Counted from the stretch's first letter, positions 26,027 through 35,699 are shown. The stretch is DNA of 64,000 bases from Brevibacillus centrosporus (GCF_003710815.1 NZ_RHHP01000023.1:1-64000), one strand, 5' to 3'. Numbers and translations: made by a program. Notes: generated from the sequence alone by a model not told the origin.

Positions 26027-26646
26027 ATGGCGGGCTTTTTGCCGCAGGCGTTGATCGGGCCTTTTGCCGACCTGTTTGTTGCAGCGACTAGTCTGGGGCT
26101 TGCCATCATCTTTCTGATGGGGGAGCGGCCGCTCTGGGTCATTTATCTCGTGTTGGGCTTGCGTTCAATTGGCACGGCGTTTCACATGCCTTCCATGCAG
26201 GCGTCGATTCCGCTGATAGCCACTGAGGATCAATTGATGCGCGTGCAGGGCTGGACCCAGCTGCTGTCCTCCGCGACGATTGTAATCGGCCCGATGCTGG
26301 GCGCCTTTATGCTGGCTATGTTTTCGATGGAGCATGTGCTGCTGATCGATATCGTTGGTGCTGTTTTGGCGAGCCTATCCTTGCTGCTGGTGCGCATCCC
26401 GCAGCCTGAGCGCAAAGCCAATGAAGTGGCAAAGCCAAACATGTGGGGCTTTTGCCGACTTCCGGCTATATCGCTTTCGTCGTGATCGCTTGCCTGATGG
26501 GCGTATCTGGGCTGGCAGAGGTATTGGGAGTAGCGATGTGGTTTGTGATCTCGGGTTCTTTGATTGTGCTGGTGGCGATCTGGATGTATTTTGTCCCAGT
26601 GGTGGGTAGCTGCGGCGGGCGGAAGCACCAAAATAATGCTGCGTAA
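26027..26646 (+). pseudogene. MFS transporter remnant, truncated and frameshifted
   Basis: The first frame (26027-26485) reads as MFS transporter helices 2-6 ('GFLPQALIGPFA', 'LRSIGTAFHMPSMQASIPLI', 'QLLSSATIVIGPMLGAFML'). The family's conserved loop with GxxxDRxxRR between helices 2 and 3 is missing: 'IGPFA' runs straight into 'DLFVAATSLG'. The second frame (26443-26646) resumes with 'SGYIAFVVIACLMGVSGLAE', also of MFS type. There is no N-terminal helix 1, a frame change near 26443-26485, and far fewer than the usual 400 residues. It is a decayed relic of a macrolide/tetracycline-type exporter. Confidence 0.75.
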
Positions 26647-26685
26647 CGGGGTTTCTAACAGATCTGTGACGTATGTGCTAGGAGA

Positions 26686-26715
26686 TTGGTAATGAGCCCG
26701 GTAAAAAACTATAAT
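26686..26715 (+). promoter_or_regulatory. Probable sigma-A promoter of nos
   Basis: TTGGTA (26686-26691) and TATAAT (26710-26715) with an 18-bp spacer, ending 31 nt upstream of the nos start. Confidence 0.55.
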
Positions 26716-26746
26716 GGGGACAACACGAGCGTGAAAAGAGGGCACT

Positions 26747-27844
26747 ATGGAACATCGAGAACTGTTAGCGGCCGCTGAGCGCTTCATCCACACGTGCTAC
26801 GGCGAGCTGGAGAAAACACCGCAAGAGCTGGAAAAACGCCTGCAGGAAGTGCGCGAATCGATCGCGGCACATGGAACGTATGAGCATACAGCCGAGGAGC
26901 TGCGCCATGGAGCAAAAATGGCATGGCGAAACAGCAATCGCTGCATCGGACGATTTTTTTGGGAAACGCTGCATGTATTTGATGCACGCGAGGTCAAAAC
27001 CGAGGAACAGATGGCCAAAGCCTTGTTTCATCATATCGAGTACGCGACAAACGGCGGGAAGATACGTCCGACCATTACCGTATATGCGCCTCATCGCGAG
27101 GGCCAGCCGCAGCTGCGTATTTGGAATCACCAGTTGATCCGGTATGCTGGCTATGAGACGGAATACGGCGTGCTGGGCGATCCGGCGTCGCTTGCGCTGA
27201 CCCGACTATGCGAGAGCCTGGGCTGGCAGGGAGAAGGCACTCACTTCGACATCCTGCCGCTGGTCCTTCAGCTGGGGGACAACCGTCCACAGTTTTTTGA
27301 AATTCCGCGAGAGCTGGTGATCGAGGTCCCGATCGTGCATCCCGAGCACGCATCGATTGCTGATTTGCAGTTGAAGTGGTACGGGGTCCCCATTGTCGCG
27401 GACATGCGAATGGAAATTGGGGGCATCAATTATCTGTCGGCGCCGTTCAACGGCTGGTACATGGGAACGGAAATCGGAGCGAGAAACTTCGCGGATGAGC
27501 AGCGCTACAACCTGCTGCCGAAAGTAGCCGATCTCCTGAATCTGGACACTAGCCGCGAATCAACACTCTGGAGGGATAAAGCGCTGATCGAGCTGAACGT
27601 AGCGGTGCTGCATTCTTTTAGGGAGCAAGGCGTGTCTATTGTCGATCACCACACGGCGAGCCAGCAATTCCAGCGGTTTGAAGAGCGGGAAAAGAAAAAG
27701 GAGCGCGCCGTTACAGGGGATTGGACGTGGCTGATTCCACCGATATCACCTGCAGCTACGCATATTTTTCACAGCTCCTACGATAACCGGATGGAATCGC
27801 CGAATTTCCACTACCAGGCAAAGCCGGATTCCCCCCAAATATAG
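26747..27844 (+). CDS. nos: Nitric oxide synthase oxygenase
   Basis: 365 residues, the usual length of bacterial NOS. The heme thiolate is Cys66 in '[15 protein letters not shown]'; the substrate-arginine region includes '[15 protein letters not shown]'; the pterin region and '[16 protein letters not shown]' are also intact. It oxidises L-arginine to citrulline and nitric oxide in the cytoplasm. Bacterial enzymes have no fused reductase and borrow electrons from flavodoxin-type proteins; none is encoded here. NO made this way is linked in Bacillus relatives to oxidative-stress and antibiotic tolerance. Monocistronic: own promoter and a strong terminator. The ribosome site is AGAGGG. Confidence 0.97.
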   Translation: MEHRELLAAAERFIHTCYGELEKTPQELEKRLQEVRESIAAHGTYEHTAEELRHGAKMAWRNSNRCIGRFFWETLHVFDAREVKTEEQMAKALFHHIEYATNGGKIRPTITVYAPHREGQPQLRIWNHQLIRYAGYETEYGVLGDPASLALTRLCESLGWQGEGTHFDILPLVLQLGDNRPQFFEIPRELVIEVPIVHPEHASIADLQLKWYGVPIVADMRMEIGGINYLSAPFNGWYMGTEIGARNFADEQRYNLLPKVADLLNLDTSRESTLWRDKALIELNVAVLHSFREQGVSIVDHHTASQQFQRFEEREKKKERAVTGDWTWLIPPISPAATHIFHSSYDNRMESPNFHYQAKPDSPQI

Positions 27845-27873
27845 CTGAATACAGCATGGAAGATGCCAATAGG

Positions 27874-27925
27874 AAACCCCCGAACCTGACAGCGATTATG
27901 CGCTGCTCCTGCTCGGGGGTTTTTG
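27874..27925. terminator. Terminator between nos and the glycosidase gene
   Basis: AAACCCCCGA (27874-27883) pairs with TCGGGGGTTT (27913-27922); the long loop contains AGCG/CGCT. T5 follows on the plus strand and A tracts serve the minus strand. Confidence 0.82.
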
Positions 27926-27937
27926 CTGTTATCTAAC

Positions 27938-29587
27938 CTAGCGGCTGTAGTAGCTGCTGAGCGCCTGTATCAGACCGAGCGGGTTTTTCCGCAAGTCTTT
28001 GGCACTGAAGAAGATGCTGCCCTTCACTTCTGGATGAAGAGCGTTGTAATCGAGCTGGTTGATGATCTCCTGTGCATTTTGCCAGCCAGCCTCGGCGGTT
28101 CCCAGCTTGTAAGGAGAGTGACCGATGTAGAGCTTCACGTTCGTACCACGTACCTCGTCGGACCACCAGGTGACGAGCTTGTCGTATTGAGCTGGTGCAA
28201 AGGACATACTCCAGTAAATTTGCGGAGTCACGTAGTCCAGCCAGCCTTGTTTGATCCAAGTCCGCACGTCTGCATACATGTTGTCGTACGCGGTGACACC
28301 TGCTTTTGTATCGGAACCGGTTGGATCGACGGCTATGTTCCGCCAAACACCAAACGGACTGATACCGAACTGTACACCTGGCTTCGCGCTTTTGATCGAT
28401 GCGTTCAGCTGCTGGACAAACTGGTTGATGTTGTCGCGGCGCCAGTCGGCTTTGTTCGCGATTTTTTTACTGTTGTAGGTTTTATAGGTAGCATCGTCGT
28501 TAAAGGTGCCGTTGGATGGATAGAAGTAGTCATCCAGGTGGACACCATCGATGTCGTAGCGCGAGACCACTTCCATGATTTCTCTGATGATCTGCTGACG
28601 CGCCTGCGGAATCCCTGGATTGATGTACAGCTTGCTGCTGGAATTGACGATCCAATCTGGATGCTGCTTCACGACATGATTGGCGGCGAGCTGATCCGTC
28701 TTGGCGTCTGTATTGGCTCGGAACGGGTTGAACCAGGCGTGGAACTCCATGCCGCGTCTATGTGTTTCCTCAATCATGAAAGCGAGCGGGTCGTATCCCG
28801 GATTTTTGCCTTGTGTACCCGTCAAAACTTTTGACCAAGGAACGAGGGAGGACGGATACAGCGCATCTGCGGAAGGGCGTACCTGCACAAATACGGTGTT
28901 CATGCCCATGCCTTGCAGTTCATCGAGCAGTTGGACGTACTCCTGCTGCTGTTTGGTTTGATTGTTGTAAGAGCCGGTGGACGGCCAGTCGAGATTGAAA
29001 ACCGTGGAGATCCAAACACCGCGCATGGAGCCTCCCGTATCGACAGGTGTAGTCGGAACAGGGACCGGAACAGGATCGGGATCGATTTCTTGATCAGTTA
29101 TGGGGATGTCGATCTCCTCATTGGCAGGTGCATCGATGTCGATTGTGTCCGTGCGCAAGGTAATGGTTCGCGTCGACTGCTCCCAGCTGACTTTGAGGCC
29201 AAGCTGCTCGGAAACAAAGCGGAGGGGGACCATGACGCGGCCTTGTTTGTTTTGTGCGGAAGCATCCAGCGGTACGCTTCCATCGTTGACCAGCGCGTAT
29301 GCTTGGTTGACCGTCATGGACAGAACGGTGTCATCTTTTAAGATCGTTGCGGTTTGCTTGTTTTGATCCCAGTAAACTTCGGCGCCCAGACTTTCGCTGA
29401 TTACCCGAAGGGGCACCATTGTGACGTTTACTTTGGGAAGTATGTACGGAGCGACGTCACTTTTGACCTGCTGTCCGTCTAAGTAAATGCTGATCTCGGG
29501 TGTTGATTGCGCCTGCACGGATAGGCCCATCGCGGGTATGCACAGGACGAACATGAGCAAAAGCGTAAACCACTTGCGCAACTTCAT
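27938..29587 (-). CDS. GHL10-type (YngK-like) glycosidase with copper-amine-oxidase-like N-domain
   Basis: 549 residues from the ATG at 29587 (GGAGG nine bases upstream). A signal peptide (about 1-26) is followed by a copper-amine-oxidase-N stalk domain (about 35-160; two 'MVPLRVISESLGAEVYWDQN'-like repeats), a Pro/Val linker, then a GHL10/DUF187 TIM-barrel (about 185-500; 'GVWISTVFNLDWPSTGSYNN', 'FHAWFNPFRANTD', 'DGVHLDDYFYPSNGTF', 'YWSMSFAPAQYDKLVTWW'). The stalk domain recurs on secreted enzymes of Paenibacillaceae and is thought to bind the wall. The barrel is related to enzymes acting on uncommon surface glycans. The substrate is unknown. Confidence 0.88.
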   Translation of the reverse strand: MKLRKWFTLLLMFVLCIPAMGLSVQAQSTPEISIYLDGQQVKSDVAPYILPKVNVTMVPLRVISESLGAEVYWDQNKQTATILKDDTVLSMTVNQAYALVNDGSVPLDASAQNKQGRVMVPLRFVSEQLGLKVSWEQSTRTITLRTDTIDIDAPANEEIDIPITDQEIDPDPVPVPVPTTPVDTGGSMRGVWISTVFNLDWPSTGSYNNQTKQQQEYVQLLDELQGMGMNTVFVQVRPSADALYPSSLVPWSKVLTGTQGKNPGYDPLAFMIEETHRRGMEFHAWFNPFRANTDAKTDQLAANHVVKQHPDWIVNSSSKLYINPGIPQARQQIIREIMEVVSRYDIDGVHLDDYFYPSNGTFNDDATYKTYNSKKIANKADWRRDNINQFVQQLNASIKSAKPGVQFGISPFGVWRNIAVDPTGSDTKAGVTAYDNMYADVRTWIKQGWLDYVTPQIYWSMSFAPAQYDKLVTWWSDEVRGTNVKLYIGHSPYKLGTAEAGWQNAQEIINQLDYNALHPEVKGSIFFSAKDLRKNPLGLIQALSSYYSR

Positions 29588-29824
29588 TTTGCCAATCCTC
29601 CGACAAGTAATGTTTTTCATCCAAAAGGAAACGTTTCAAACCGTATAGGGATTCTGTAACGTTAGACGTTTATTATAGCGCTTTGTTTCGATAGAAAGAG
29701 GGGACAATTGTATCATTTTCATAGATTCGCACTCGCGATCCGAATAGCTCGGAACCATCCAAGCCAAACCGGAATAGGCAAAGACATAGCGATTTTTCCA
29801 CGCAGCAAAGAGAGGAAGGGAAAC

Positions 29825-30772
29825 GTGGTCTACCTCCACACGCAAAAGATGCCGATTGTTTTTGTTCCTGGCTTGTTTGGTTCCATGAGTGATCAGATTG
29901 TGCCCGGAACAGGGGATTGGAATTTTGGTTTGGCGAAAACAGCCTACGAGCCGATGATGCAGCTCTTGGAGAGCATGGACTATCGTATGGGGAAAGAGCT
30001 GTTCGTCGCTTTTTACGACTGGAGACAGCCTATCGCCTATACGGCTGAGTACCTCATGCAGACGATCGCTTGGGCAAAGCAGGAAACGGGATTTGACATG
30101 GTCCATTTGATTTGCCATAGCATGGGCGGACTTGTGGGGCGAGCCTACGTACAAAGCGATGCGTATCAAAACGATGTCGCACAGATGATTATTTTAGCTA
30201 CGCCGAATGCGGGATCTCCGGTCAGCTATTGCTACTGGGCTGGTGGAAAGCTGCCGCAATCCGTTGCCCCGACAAAGAACGTGGTGGAGCTGTACATGAC
30301 TGTGTATCTGGCGTATTTGGAGCGTGGGCTGCCCCGCAACAGGATCGAGGCGATTCACCGCAATTTCCCCAGTCTGCTCGATCTCGTGCCTGCCCGCGCG
30401 TACGGGGACTATTTGCTGGAGAGAAGGGACGGAATCGAGATGTTCGTCCCGTACGACTCCTTGCTCGTCAAAAACAGAGTGCTGGATGAATTAAATGAAC
30501 AGATGCACATCATTCCCGCCAGAGGCATTCCTGTCACGCTCGTTGCCGGAATTGGCCAAAATACCGTTCAGTACCTCAAAACGGTGCCTCCCCTCTCCCC
30601 GGTAAAATGGGTCGACGGACGTGTCGTGGGTGCGATCCACAGCGATATGGGAGACGGGAACGTGATGATGGATAGCGTCTTTGCCCTGCAAGGGGAGAAA
30701 TACGTGGTAGAGGCCAACCATCTCGATATCCTGACAAAGAGCGAGGCCATTATAAAATACAAGCTTCAGTAG
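29825..30772 (+). CDS. Alpha/beta-hydrolase, LCAT/lipase-like
   Basis: 315 residues from the GTG at 29825 (AGGAAGGG at 29813-29820); the frame to 29708 has no ribosome site. The oxyanion loop is 'IVFVPGLFGSM', the nucleophile elbow 'LICHSMGGLVG' with Ser99, and a late His lies in 'VVEANHLDIL'; an Asp in 'ALQGEKYVVE' or earlier completes a probable triad. The pattern is that of lecithin:cholesterol acyltransferase-like lipases. No signal peptide, so cytoplasmic unless another start is used. Transcribed away from the glycosidase gene. Substrate not predictable. Confidence 0.8.
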   Translation: MVYLHTQKMPIVFVPGLFGSMSDQIVPGTGDWNFGLAKTAYEPMMQLLESMDYRMGKELFVAFYDWRQPIAYTAEYLMQTIAWAKQETGFDMVHLICHSMGGLVGRAYVQSDAYQNDVAQMIILATPNAGSPVSYCYWAGGKLPQSVAPTKNVVELYMTVYLAYLERGLPRNRIEAIHRNFPSLLDLVPARAYGDYLLERRDGIEMFVPYDSLLVKNRVLDELNEQMHIIPARGIPVTLVAGIGQNTVQYLKTVPPLSPVKWVDGRVVGAIHSDMGDGNVMMDSVFALQGEKYVVEANHLDILTKSEAIIKYKLQ

Positions 30773-30815
30773 GAAGGAAAGGGGTGCCTTCCTGCTACTG
30801 AAGCTTTTCGTTTTT
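30761..30815. terminator. Strong bidirectional terminator
   Basis: AAGCTTCAGTAGGAAGG (30761-30777) pairs with CCTTCCTGCTACTGAAGCTT (30787-30806) with a small bulge. A T-rich tail follows. It includes the stop codon of the lipase gene and faces the convergent SH3 gene. Confidence 0.88.
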
Positions 30816-30822
30816 GGCAGGG

Positions 30823-32610
30823 CTAGTTCGCTGTTTTCGGCGTCTCAATCCAGCCTTCCTTGCCGTCAAACTGGATTTGGTACCAGCCATTCAGATCGGT
30901 AACGACCTGGATGGAACTGTCCAGAGAGACTTGGCCAATGACTTTGTATTCCTTGCCAGGACCGGCATAAACGTCTACTGAATGCCCTGCAGAGGGAGTG
31001 TGAGGCACCTCTACTGATGGCGCGCCTGGAAGCTCTGGGGTGCCTTGCCCGCTTTGAGAGTCCCCTTCTTCCTCAGTCGCAGAGGGCGAGGCGGGATCAG
31101 CTGGCTCTTCGTGTTCCGGCTGAAGATCCTCCAGCTTTGCCACATACTCCAAGCCTTTTCTGCCGAATTCAAACGAAGCCAACTCGTGTTCACCCGGTCC
31201 TACAGCATTCTTCACAATGACCCGCGCCGCATCTTCTATGGTCAAGTCATCTGCTTCGATGACGAATCGCGTATCGAAACTGTTTTTGGATAGCTGCGGA
31301 ACGACACCTGTATATAGGTAAGCGCGCTCCTTCCCAACTGATGAAACGAGGAGGACGGGGCTATCGTGATCATCCTCCAGCTTGGAGAGCGTAAAGGTAA
31401 AGTCTGTATCGATGTCCAAGGCTAGATCGAAGGATACGGGAGCCTCGTTCTCGGTGGGCTTTGCTGCAAAATAGATGCGGCGCTCCTTCTGATCGACGCC
31501 GATCGCATAGGTCTTCGCACCCCAGTGGTCGCTGCCTGTGAAAACCGGATCGAACGCTTGATCCGGGTATTTTTGCTGCAGGAGACGAGAGGGGTCAAAC
31601 TGCGTCCAAGGCTCGTCCACTCCAGCCAGCAGTGAAGAGGTGTCCAATAAACCGCTGAGCTCCTGGTACAGGTCTGTTGCTTTCGTGAATTTATGCTGCT
31701 TGGCATATTTCTCCGCTTGCTCGATCAGGCTCTGCAAATGAGTCTCGATCGTCGCCAAAACCTCCGATTTATCCGGCAGCACATTTTGGATTTGCCGGTA
31801 CGCCTTTGCCATGGCAACAAAGCCCGGCAGGTCGTTTTGCCTGATGACTCGCCCAATTTCGCCTTTGGCATAGCGCTCGAGCTGCTTTTGGAGCCAATCG
31901 GAGGATATTCCCTCCTGTCTGTACAGCTCGATGCTCTTGGCGGTTTGCGTGATAACATCCAGAAACGAGAGCGAATCCGCCCGTTCTTGAAGCTTGGCCG
32001 TTTCATAGCGGCGGAAGTGTGTTTCGAGCTCTTGCGCCTTCTTTTCCGTGCCTCCGAAAAATTCATCAGGAACGAGGACGAGCGTATGGATCAAGGCTTG
32101 CTGATCGCTGACCTGCAAGGACTGCATTTGAGCTTTCGCATGCTGGATTGCTTGCTGGTAGTACGCACTCCAGCCCTTTTCCAGGCCAAGCCGCGTAGAG
32201 ATCGTCTGAAAAAAGGTAGCGGCCTGTGCTTCCTGTCGCCCTTCTACCTCTCGCTTGAAGGATTGATAGCTGCGATAGGTTTGGAGAACCTCTTCTTCCC
32301 GGTTGTCCTTGATAGCAGGCTGAGCCTGCCTGGAGAGGGATTCCAGCTCCTCTCGAATGTCCGTCAGACCCGACATCTGAGTAGTCCACGCCTCATCCCC
32401 GTACTCGATGCCTGCATGTTCATTTGCTTTTGCGAAGGTTTCTTCTGCTTTAACCAGATCCTTGGCTTCGTAGTAAGCCAGCGCCTGATCATACAGCTTG
32501 ATTTTTTGCAGGCTCCACCCGATTTTCAGCGCGACGCCAATGACGGCAGCCACGACGAGCACCAGCATCAGATTGCGAGACCAAAGCGATTTTTGATAGG
32601 AAGAAATCAT
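30823..32610 (-). CDS. Membrane-anchored SH3-domain protein with helical repeat region
   Basis: 595 residues from the ATG at 32610 (AAAGGAG upstream; a longer frame to 32670 overlaps the neighbouring gene). One N-terminal membrane helix (about 14-34), then about 300 residues of TPR-like and coiled-coil helices ('YYEAKDLVKAEETFAKANEH', 'KYAKQHKFTKATDLYQEL'), a beta-rich domain (about 330-480), a Glu/Pro/Ser linker, and a C-terminal bacterial SH3 domain (about 545-595; 'VDVYAGPGKEYKVIGQVSLD', 'NGWYQIQFDGKEGWIETP'). SH3 domains of this kind bind the cell wall or peptides. Third gene of the leftward operon that is divergent from the FtsZ-like/vWA operon; it probably forms the wall-facing part of that system. 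Confidence 0.72.
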   Translation of the reverse strand: MISSYQKSLWSRNLMLVLVVAAVIGVALKIGWSLQKIKLYDQALAYYEAKDLVKAEETFAKANEHAGIEYGDEAWTTQMSGLTDIREELESLSRQAQPAIKDNREEEVLQTYRSYQSFKREVEGRQEAQAATFFQTISTRLGLEKGWSAYYQQAIQHAKAQMQSLQVSDQQALIHTLVLVPDEFFGGTEKKAQELETHFRRYETAKLQERADSLSFLDVITQTAKSIELYRQEGISSDWLQKQLERYAKGEIGRVIRQNDLPGFVAMAKAYRQIQNVLPDKSEVLATIETHLQSLIEQAEKYAKQHKFTKATDLYQELSGLLDTSSLLAGVDEPWTQFDPSRLLQQKYPDQAFDPVFTGSDHWGAKTYAIGVDQKERRIYFAAKPTENEAPVSFDLALDIDTDFTFTLSKLEDDHDSPVLLVSSVGKERAYLYTGVVPQLSKNSFDTRFVIEADDLTIEDAARVIVKNAVGPGEHELASFEFGRKGLEYVAKLEDLQPEHEEPADPASPSATEEEGDSQSGQGTPELPGAPSVEVPHTPSAGHSVDVYAGPGKEYKVIGQVSLDSSIQVVTDLNGWYQIQFDGKEGWIETPKTAN

Positions 32611-32626
32611 ATGGCTTCGCGCTCCT

Positions 32627-33562
32627 TTACGAGATACCGGCAAAGTCGGGGTCAAAAGCGAACTGTGCATCTACGCGCCTTTTCGTTGCCGCATACAGCA
32701 GCTCCCAGCCTTCATGACGATGAGTGTGCACCAATTTGGCGAGACGCAGAAAACGATCGCGAGGGATGAAGTCGATGAACTCGATGATCAGGTCCTGATA
32801 CTGATCGATGTACGGCCTCATGCGAAGAGCTGCCCCTGCGATTTGTCCCATCAGCTGCTCGCCGTTTTCCTGCAAAAGGATATAGGCCTTGTAGCGTCTG
32901 GCGTAGTCGAGCACCGACTTTTTGACGAGAGACGGCTGGACCTTGATCACCTCGCGCAAATACTCGACGAAATCCTTGTCATAGGTGGAGGGGGTGACCG
33001 TCTCCAACTCCAGCTCCATGTCCTTACGCAGGATAAAGTGGTTGAGAAACATGATCTTGCGGATTTTGATCGTATCCGAGTGGATGAAATGCCCGATCTC
33101 ACGTATCTTTTCGTACGCTTCCTTATAGCGCTCGGCTTTCACATCCGCACCGATCTCCTCGAGATGATGCACGAGCGATTTCTTGATCGCGTCCTGCTCC
33201 TGTGAAAGGAAAGGTAGAAACTGAGCGTCTCTTTCATAGGAGCCGTATTTTTTTTGCATCCAGTAAAAAAGGGCAAGCAGCAAGATCCCTACACCGCCTG
33301 CAATCAAAATCTGCGGGAGGGATTTGGCACAGAGGATAGCCAGACAGACGAACAGGACCATGAGTAAAAAGCGCGTCTGCACATAACGGCGGGTAACCGA
33401 GGCAGACAGCTTGCGAATGGGCTGGTATTCACGCCCGCACTCCTCACAGTGCGTGTCCCACAAAACGTGATACGTATGGCAGTGCTTGCACGCTTTCAGG
33501 CGTTCAAAGGTGTAGGCTGTTTTCTGGGTTTTCCGGAACAGGACCCCGATTTTTTTCCTCAT
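32627..33562 (-). CDS. Zinc-ribbon membrane protein
   Basis: 311 residues: an N-terminal zinc ribbon (CKHC at about 24-27 and CEEC at about 38-41), two membrane helices (about 63-80 and 84-103), then a long soluble helical domain to the end with no recognised family. Topology predicts ribbon and helical domain both in the cytoplasm. It overlaps the small upstream membrane gene by four bases and is followed 16 nt later by the SH3 gene. Probably a cytoplasmic-side adaptor of the adjacent FtsZ-like/vWA/GTPase system (inference from location). Confidence 0.65.
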   Translation of the reverse strand: MRKKIGVLFRKTQKTAYTFERLKACKHCHTYHVLWDTHCEECGREYQPIRKLSASVTRRYVQTRFLLMVLFVCLAILCAKSLPQILIAGGVGILLLALFYWMQKKYGSYERDAQFLPFLSQEQDAIKKSLVHHLEEIGADVKAERYKEAYEKIREIGHFIHSDTIKIRKIMFLNHFILRKDMELELETVTPSTYDKDFVEYLREVIKVQPSLVKKSVLDYARRYKAYILLQENGEQLMGQIAGAALRMRPYIDQYQDLIIEFIDFIPRDRFLRLAKLVHTHRHEGWELLYAATKRRVDAQFAFDPDFAGIS

Positions 33563-33708
33563 GGGCGTTCCCTCTTTTCATTCAGCAAGGCGTGCAAATG
33601 CTGATCGATTTCTCTGGCTGAGAGATTACGCCGCTTCAACCGAAGCAGCTTGGTAAAGCGCACGGCAAGTAGGACAAAAGCTGCAGCGAGAAGGAAGTAG
33701 GATACCAT
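33559..33708 (-). CDS. Small membrane protein, 49 residues
   Basis: From the ATG at 33708 (AGGAGAG seven bases upstream): one membrane helix (about 3-18) and a basic, charged cytoplasmic tail ('KLLRLKRRNLSAREIDQHLH'). Its end overlaps the next gene by four bases (ATGA). First gene of the divergent operon. The good ribosome site and overlap support it as real. No homology recognised. Confidence 0.6.
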   Translation of the reverse strand: MVSYFLLAAAFVLLAVRFTKLLRLKRRNLSAREIDQHLHALLNEKRERP

Positions 33709-33898
33709 AATTTCTCTCCTAAAAATTGATAGTGTCGAAATCTGTAACAAAGAAACGGGTTGTATCGTATTACGTGATAGAGGCAATCATACATGTCTTT
33801 TTGGCTACTGCTACCTCTGAAAATAGTGGTAATAGTGTCATAGTCTACCTTTCTTTGCAATAGTTCGCAAATACTGTGTACAGCGGAGGTTCTAAAGA

Positions 33899-35686
33899 AT
33901 GATACGTTTCAGCGTGTTGTGTCGATACGTCGTTTGTACAGCACTGCTGCTGGTCTTCGTCCTGACGGGGACACAAATGAGTTTTGCACAAACCAGCGCA
34001 AGCAACATGGATGCCGTGCTAGTCGTGGACGTCAGCAACTCCATGACCCAAAGCGATAAAAACAAGGTAAGCAACGAAGCGATGAAAATGTTCGTGGACA
34101 TGACGTCGACCCGGAAGAACAAAATTGGAATCATCTCCTATACCGACAAGATCGAACGTGAAAAGGCACTGATCGAGGTGAATTCCGAGCAAGACAAGAA
34201 CGACATCAAATCGTTCATCGACAGCCTGCAAAAGGGAGCCTACACGGACATATCTGTCGGTGTCACCGAAGCCGTGAAAATTCTCGATGCGGGTCATGAT
34301 CCGGCAAACGCGCCGATCATCGTACTTCTCGCTGACGGAAACAACTACCTGAACGAAGCGGCAGGCGGATCTGCTGCCCAGTCGGACAAAAGGCTGCAGG
34401 ATGCGGTAAAGGCTGCACAGAGCAAAGGCTATCCGATCTATACGATTGGTCTGAATGCGGATGGGCAGTTGAACAGGACGACCCTGCAGCAGATCGCGAC
34501 CCAGACGAAGGGGAAGTTTTTTGAAACGAGCACGGCGGACAAGCTGCCTGCCATTTTAAGCGAAATCTTTGCCAACCATCTCAAGCTAAAGGTCGTGCCG
34601 ATCAAAAGCTTCACTTCCAACGGTCAAATCCAGGAAGTGCCGATCAACATTCCGAATGCAAACGTGCTGGAAGCAAACATCTCCATCATGTCGCAAAAAT
34701 CGGTTGAGTTGAAATTGTTCGATCCGGCGGGCAAGGAAGTGGCGATTCCGTCTAACGATGTTCGCCTCTCCCGTTCGAGCGCGTATACGATGCTCAAGCT
34801 GGTAAAACCCGAACAGGGCAATTGGTCGCTTCAGGTAAAAGGGGTGCCCAAGGAAAAGATCGACATCAACATGATTTACAATTACGACCTGCAGCTGGAG
34901 ATGGAGCCGCTCAAGAACCAGACCTTCCAAGCGGGCGACGTGGTACCTGTAAAAGCAGCTTTGGTGAGCAATGGACAAAAAGTAAACAGTCCCGATTTGT
35001 ACAAGCAGATGAAAGGGACTTTGATCATCACGGACAAAACCGATCAGAAAACAAGCGAAGAGCCTTTGACCAACACGGGCAGCGGCTTTGAAGGAAGCTT
35101 TACGATTCCTGCTGACCACGCGTACGAATTGAAAATCAAAGCGGAGGACGCTAGTTTTTATCGGGAGACACCGCCTCTTCTCGTCGATGCCTCTTCGACG
35201 GCAGGAGCAGGTACTACTTCCGGGCAGCAGAAGACGGGAGCAGATGCAGATGAGAAGCCGTTCCCGTGGCTGTTGGTTGCAGGTGGAGCAGTCATTCTCC
35301 TGATCGTGGCAGCAGGAGCTCTGTACGCCCTCTCCATCTATCGCAAAGCGAACAAAGGCTTTGCTGGGCAAGTAGCAATCGAGATCGTGGATGAGGATAC
35401 GGGCGACAAGTCCAACCCGCAGTACAAAAAGCTCAGCAGCTTCAAAGGCAAGGTCCGTCTCCATCAGCTGCTTCAGCTGGCACCAGAGTTTCAGGAAACG
35501 GACAAAGTCATTCTGTTGCCAGGCAAAAACGATACGCTGATCATCGAGAACCGTTCGAGCTGTCGAATTGAGAAGGCTGGACGCGTCCTCGACATGAGCC
35601 AGGGCAAGGAACTGAAGAAAAACGATCGCATCAAGATTTCAATGACCAGTGTCAATAAGTCCGTTTTTGTAGACTACATCGTCTAG
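33899..35686 (+). CDS. Secreted/anchored vWA-domain protein
   Basis: 595 residues (GGAGG upstream). A signal peptide (about 1-30, SFA/Q) is followed by a vWA domain (about 36-220) with an intact MIDAS (Asp44-x-Ser46-x-Ser48, Thr in 'GAYTDISVGV', Asp in 'IIVLLADGNN'). Beta-sandwich segments follow, then a membrane helix (about 458-480) and an intracellular domain of about 110 residues ending 'VNKSVFVDYIV'. So the vWA part lies outside and a small domain inside. It is the first gene of an eight-gene rightward operon; the FtsZ-like gene starts 13 nt after its stop. Divergent from the SH3/zinc-ribbon operon across a 190-nt shared promoter region. The vWA may link wall-side ligands to the cytoplasmic FtsZ-like machinery. 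Confidence 0.85.
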   Translation: MIRFSVLCRYVVCTALLLVFVLTGTQMSFAQTSASNMDAVLVVDVSNSMTQSDKNKVSNEAMKMFVDMTSTRKNKIGIISYTDKIEREKALIEVNSEQDKNDIKSFIDSLQKGAYTDISVGVTEAVKILDAGHDPANAPIIVLLADGNNYLNEAAGGSAAQSDKRLQDAVKAAQSKGYPIYTIGLNADGQLNRTTLQQIATQTKGKFFETSTADKLPAILSEIFANHLKLKVVPIKSFTSNGQIQEVPINIPNANVLEANISIMSQKSVELKLFDPAGKEVAIPSNDVRLSRSSAYTMLKLVKPEQGNWSLQVKGVPKEKIDINMIYNYDLQLEMEPLKNQTFQAGDVVPVKAALVSNGQKVNSPDLYKQMKGTLIITDKTDQKTSEEPLTNTGSGFEGSFTIPADHAYELKIKAEDASFYRETPPLLVDASSTAGAGTTSGQQKTGADADEKPFPWLLVAGGAVILLIVAAGALYALSIYRKANKGFAGQVAIEIVDEDTGDKSNPQYKKLSSFKGKVRLHQLLQLAPEFQETDKVILLPGKNDTLIIENRSSCRIEKAGRVLDMSQGKELKKNDRIKISMTSVNKSVFVDYIV

Positions 35687-35699
35687 GAGTGGATCCCAT

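Noticed and set aside
26747..27844. Search for a reductase partner next to nos
   Set aside because: No flavodoxin or ferredoxin reductase is encoded on either side. This is normal for bacterial nitric oxide synthase and not a sign of gene loss.
27933..28346. Plus- and minus-strand open frames within the glycosidase gene
   Set aside because: They are shadows of the GHL10 gene in other frames with no domains or ribosome sites. The same applies to many other long open frames opposite real genes, for example 11134-12309 and 38472-39518.
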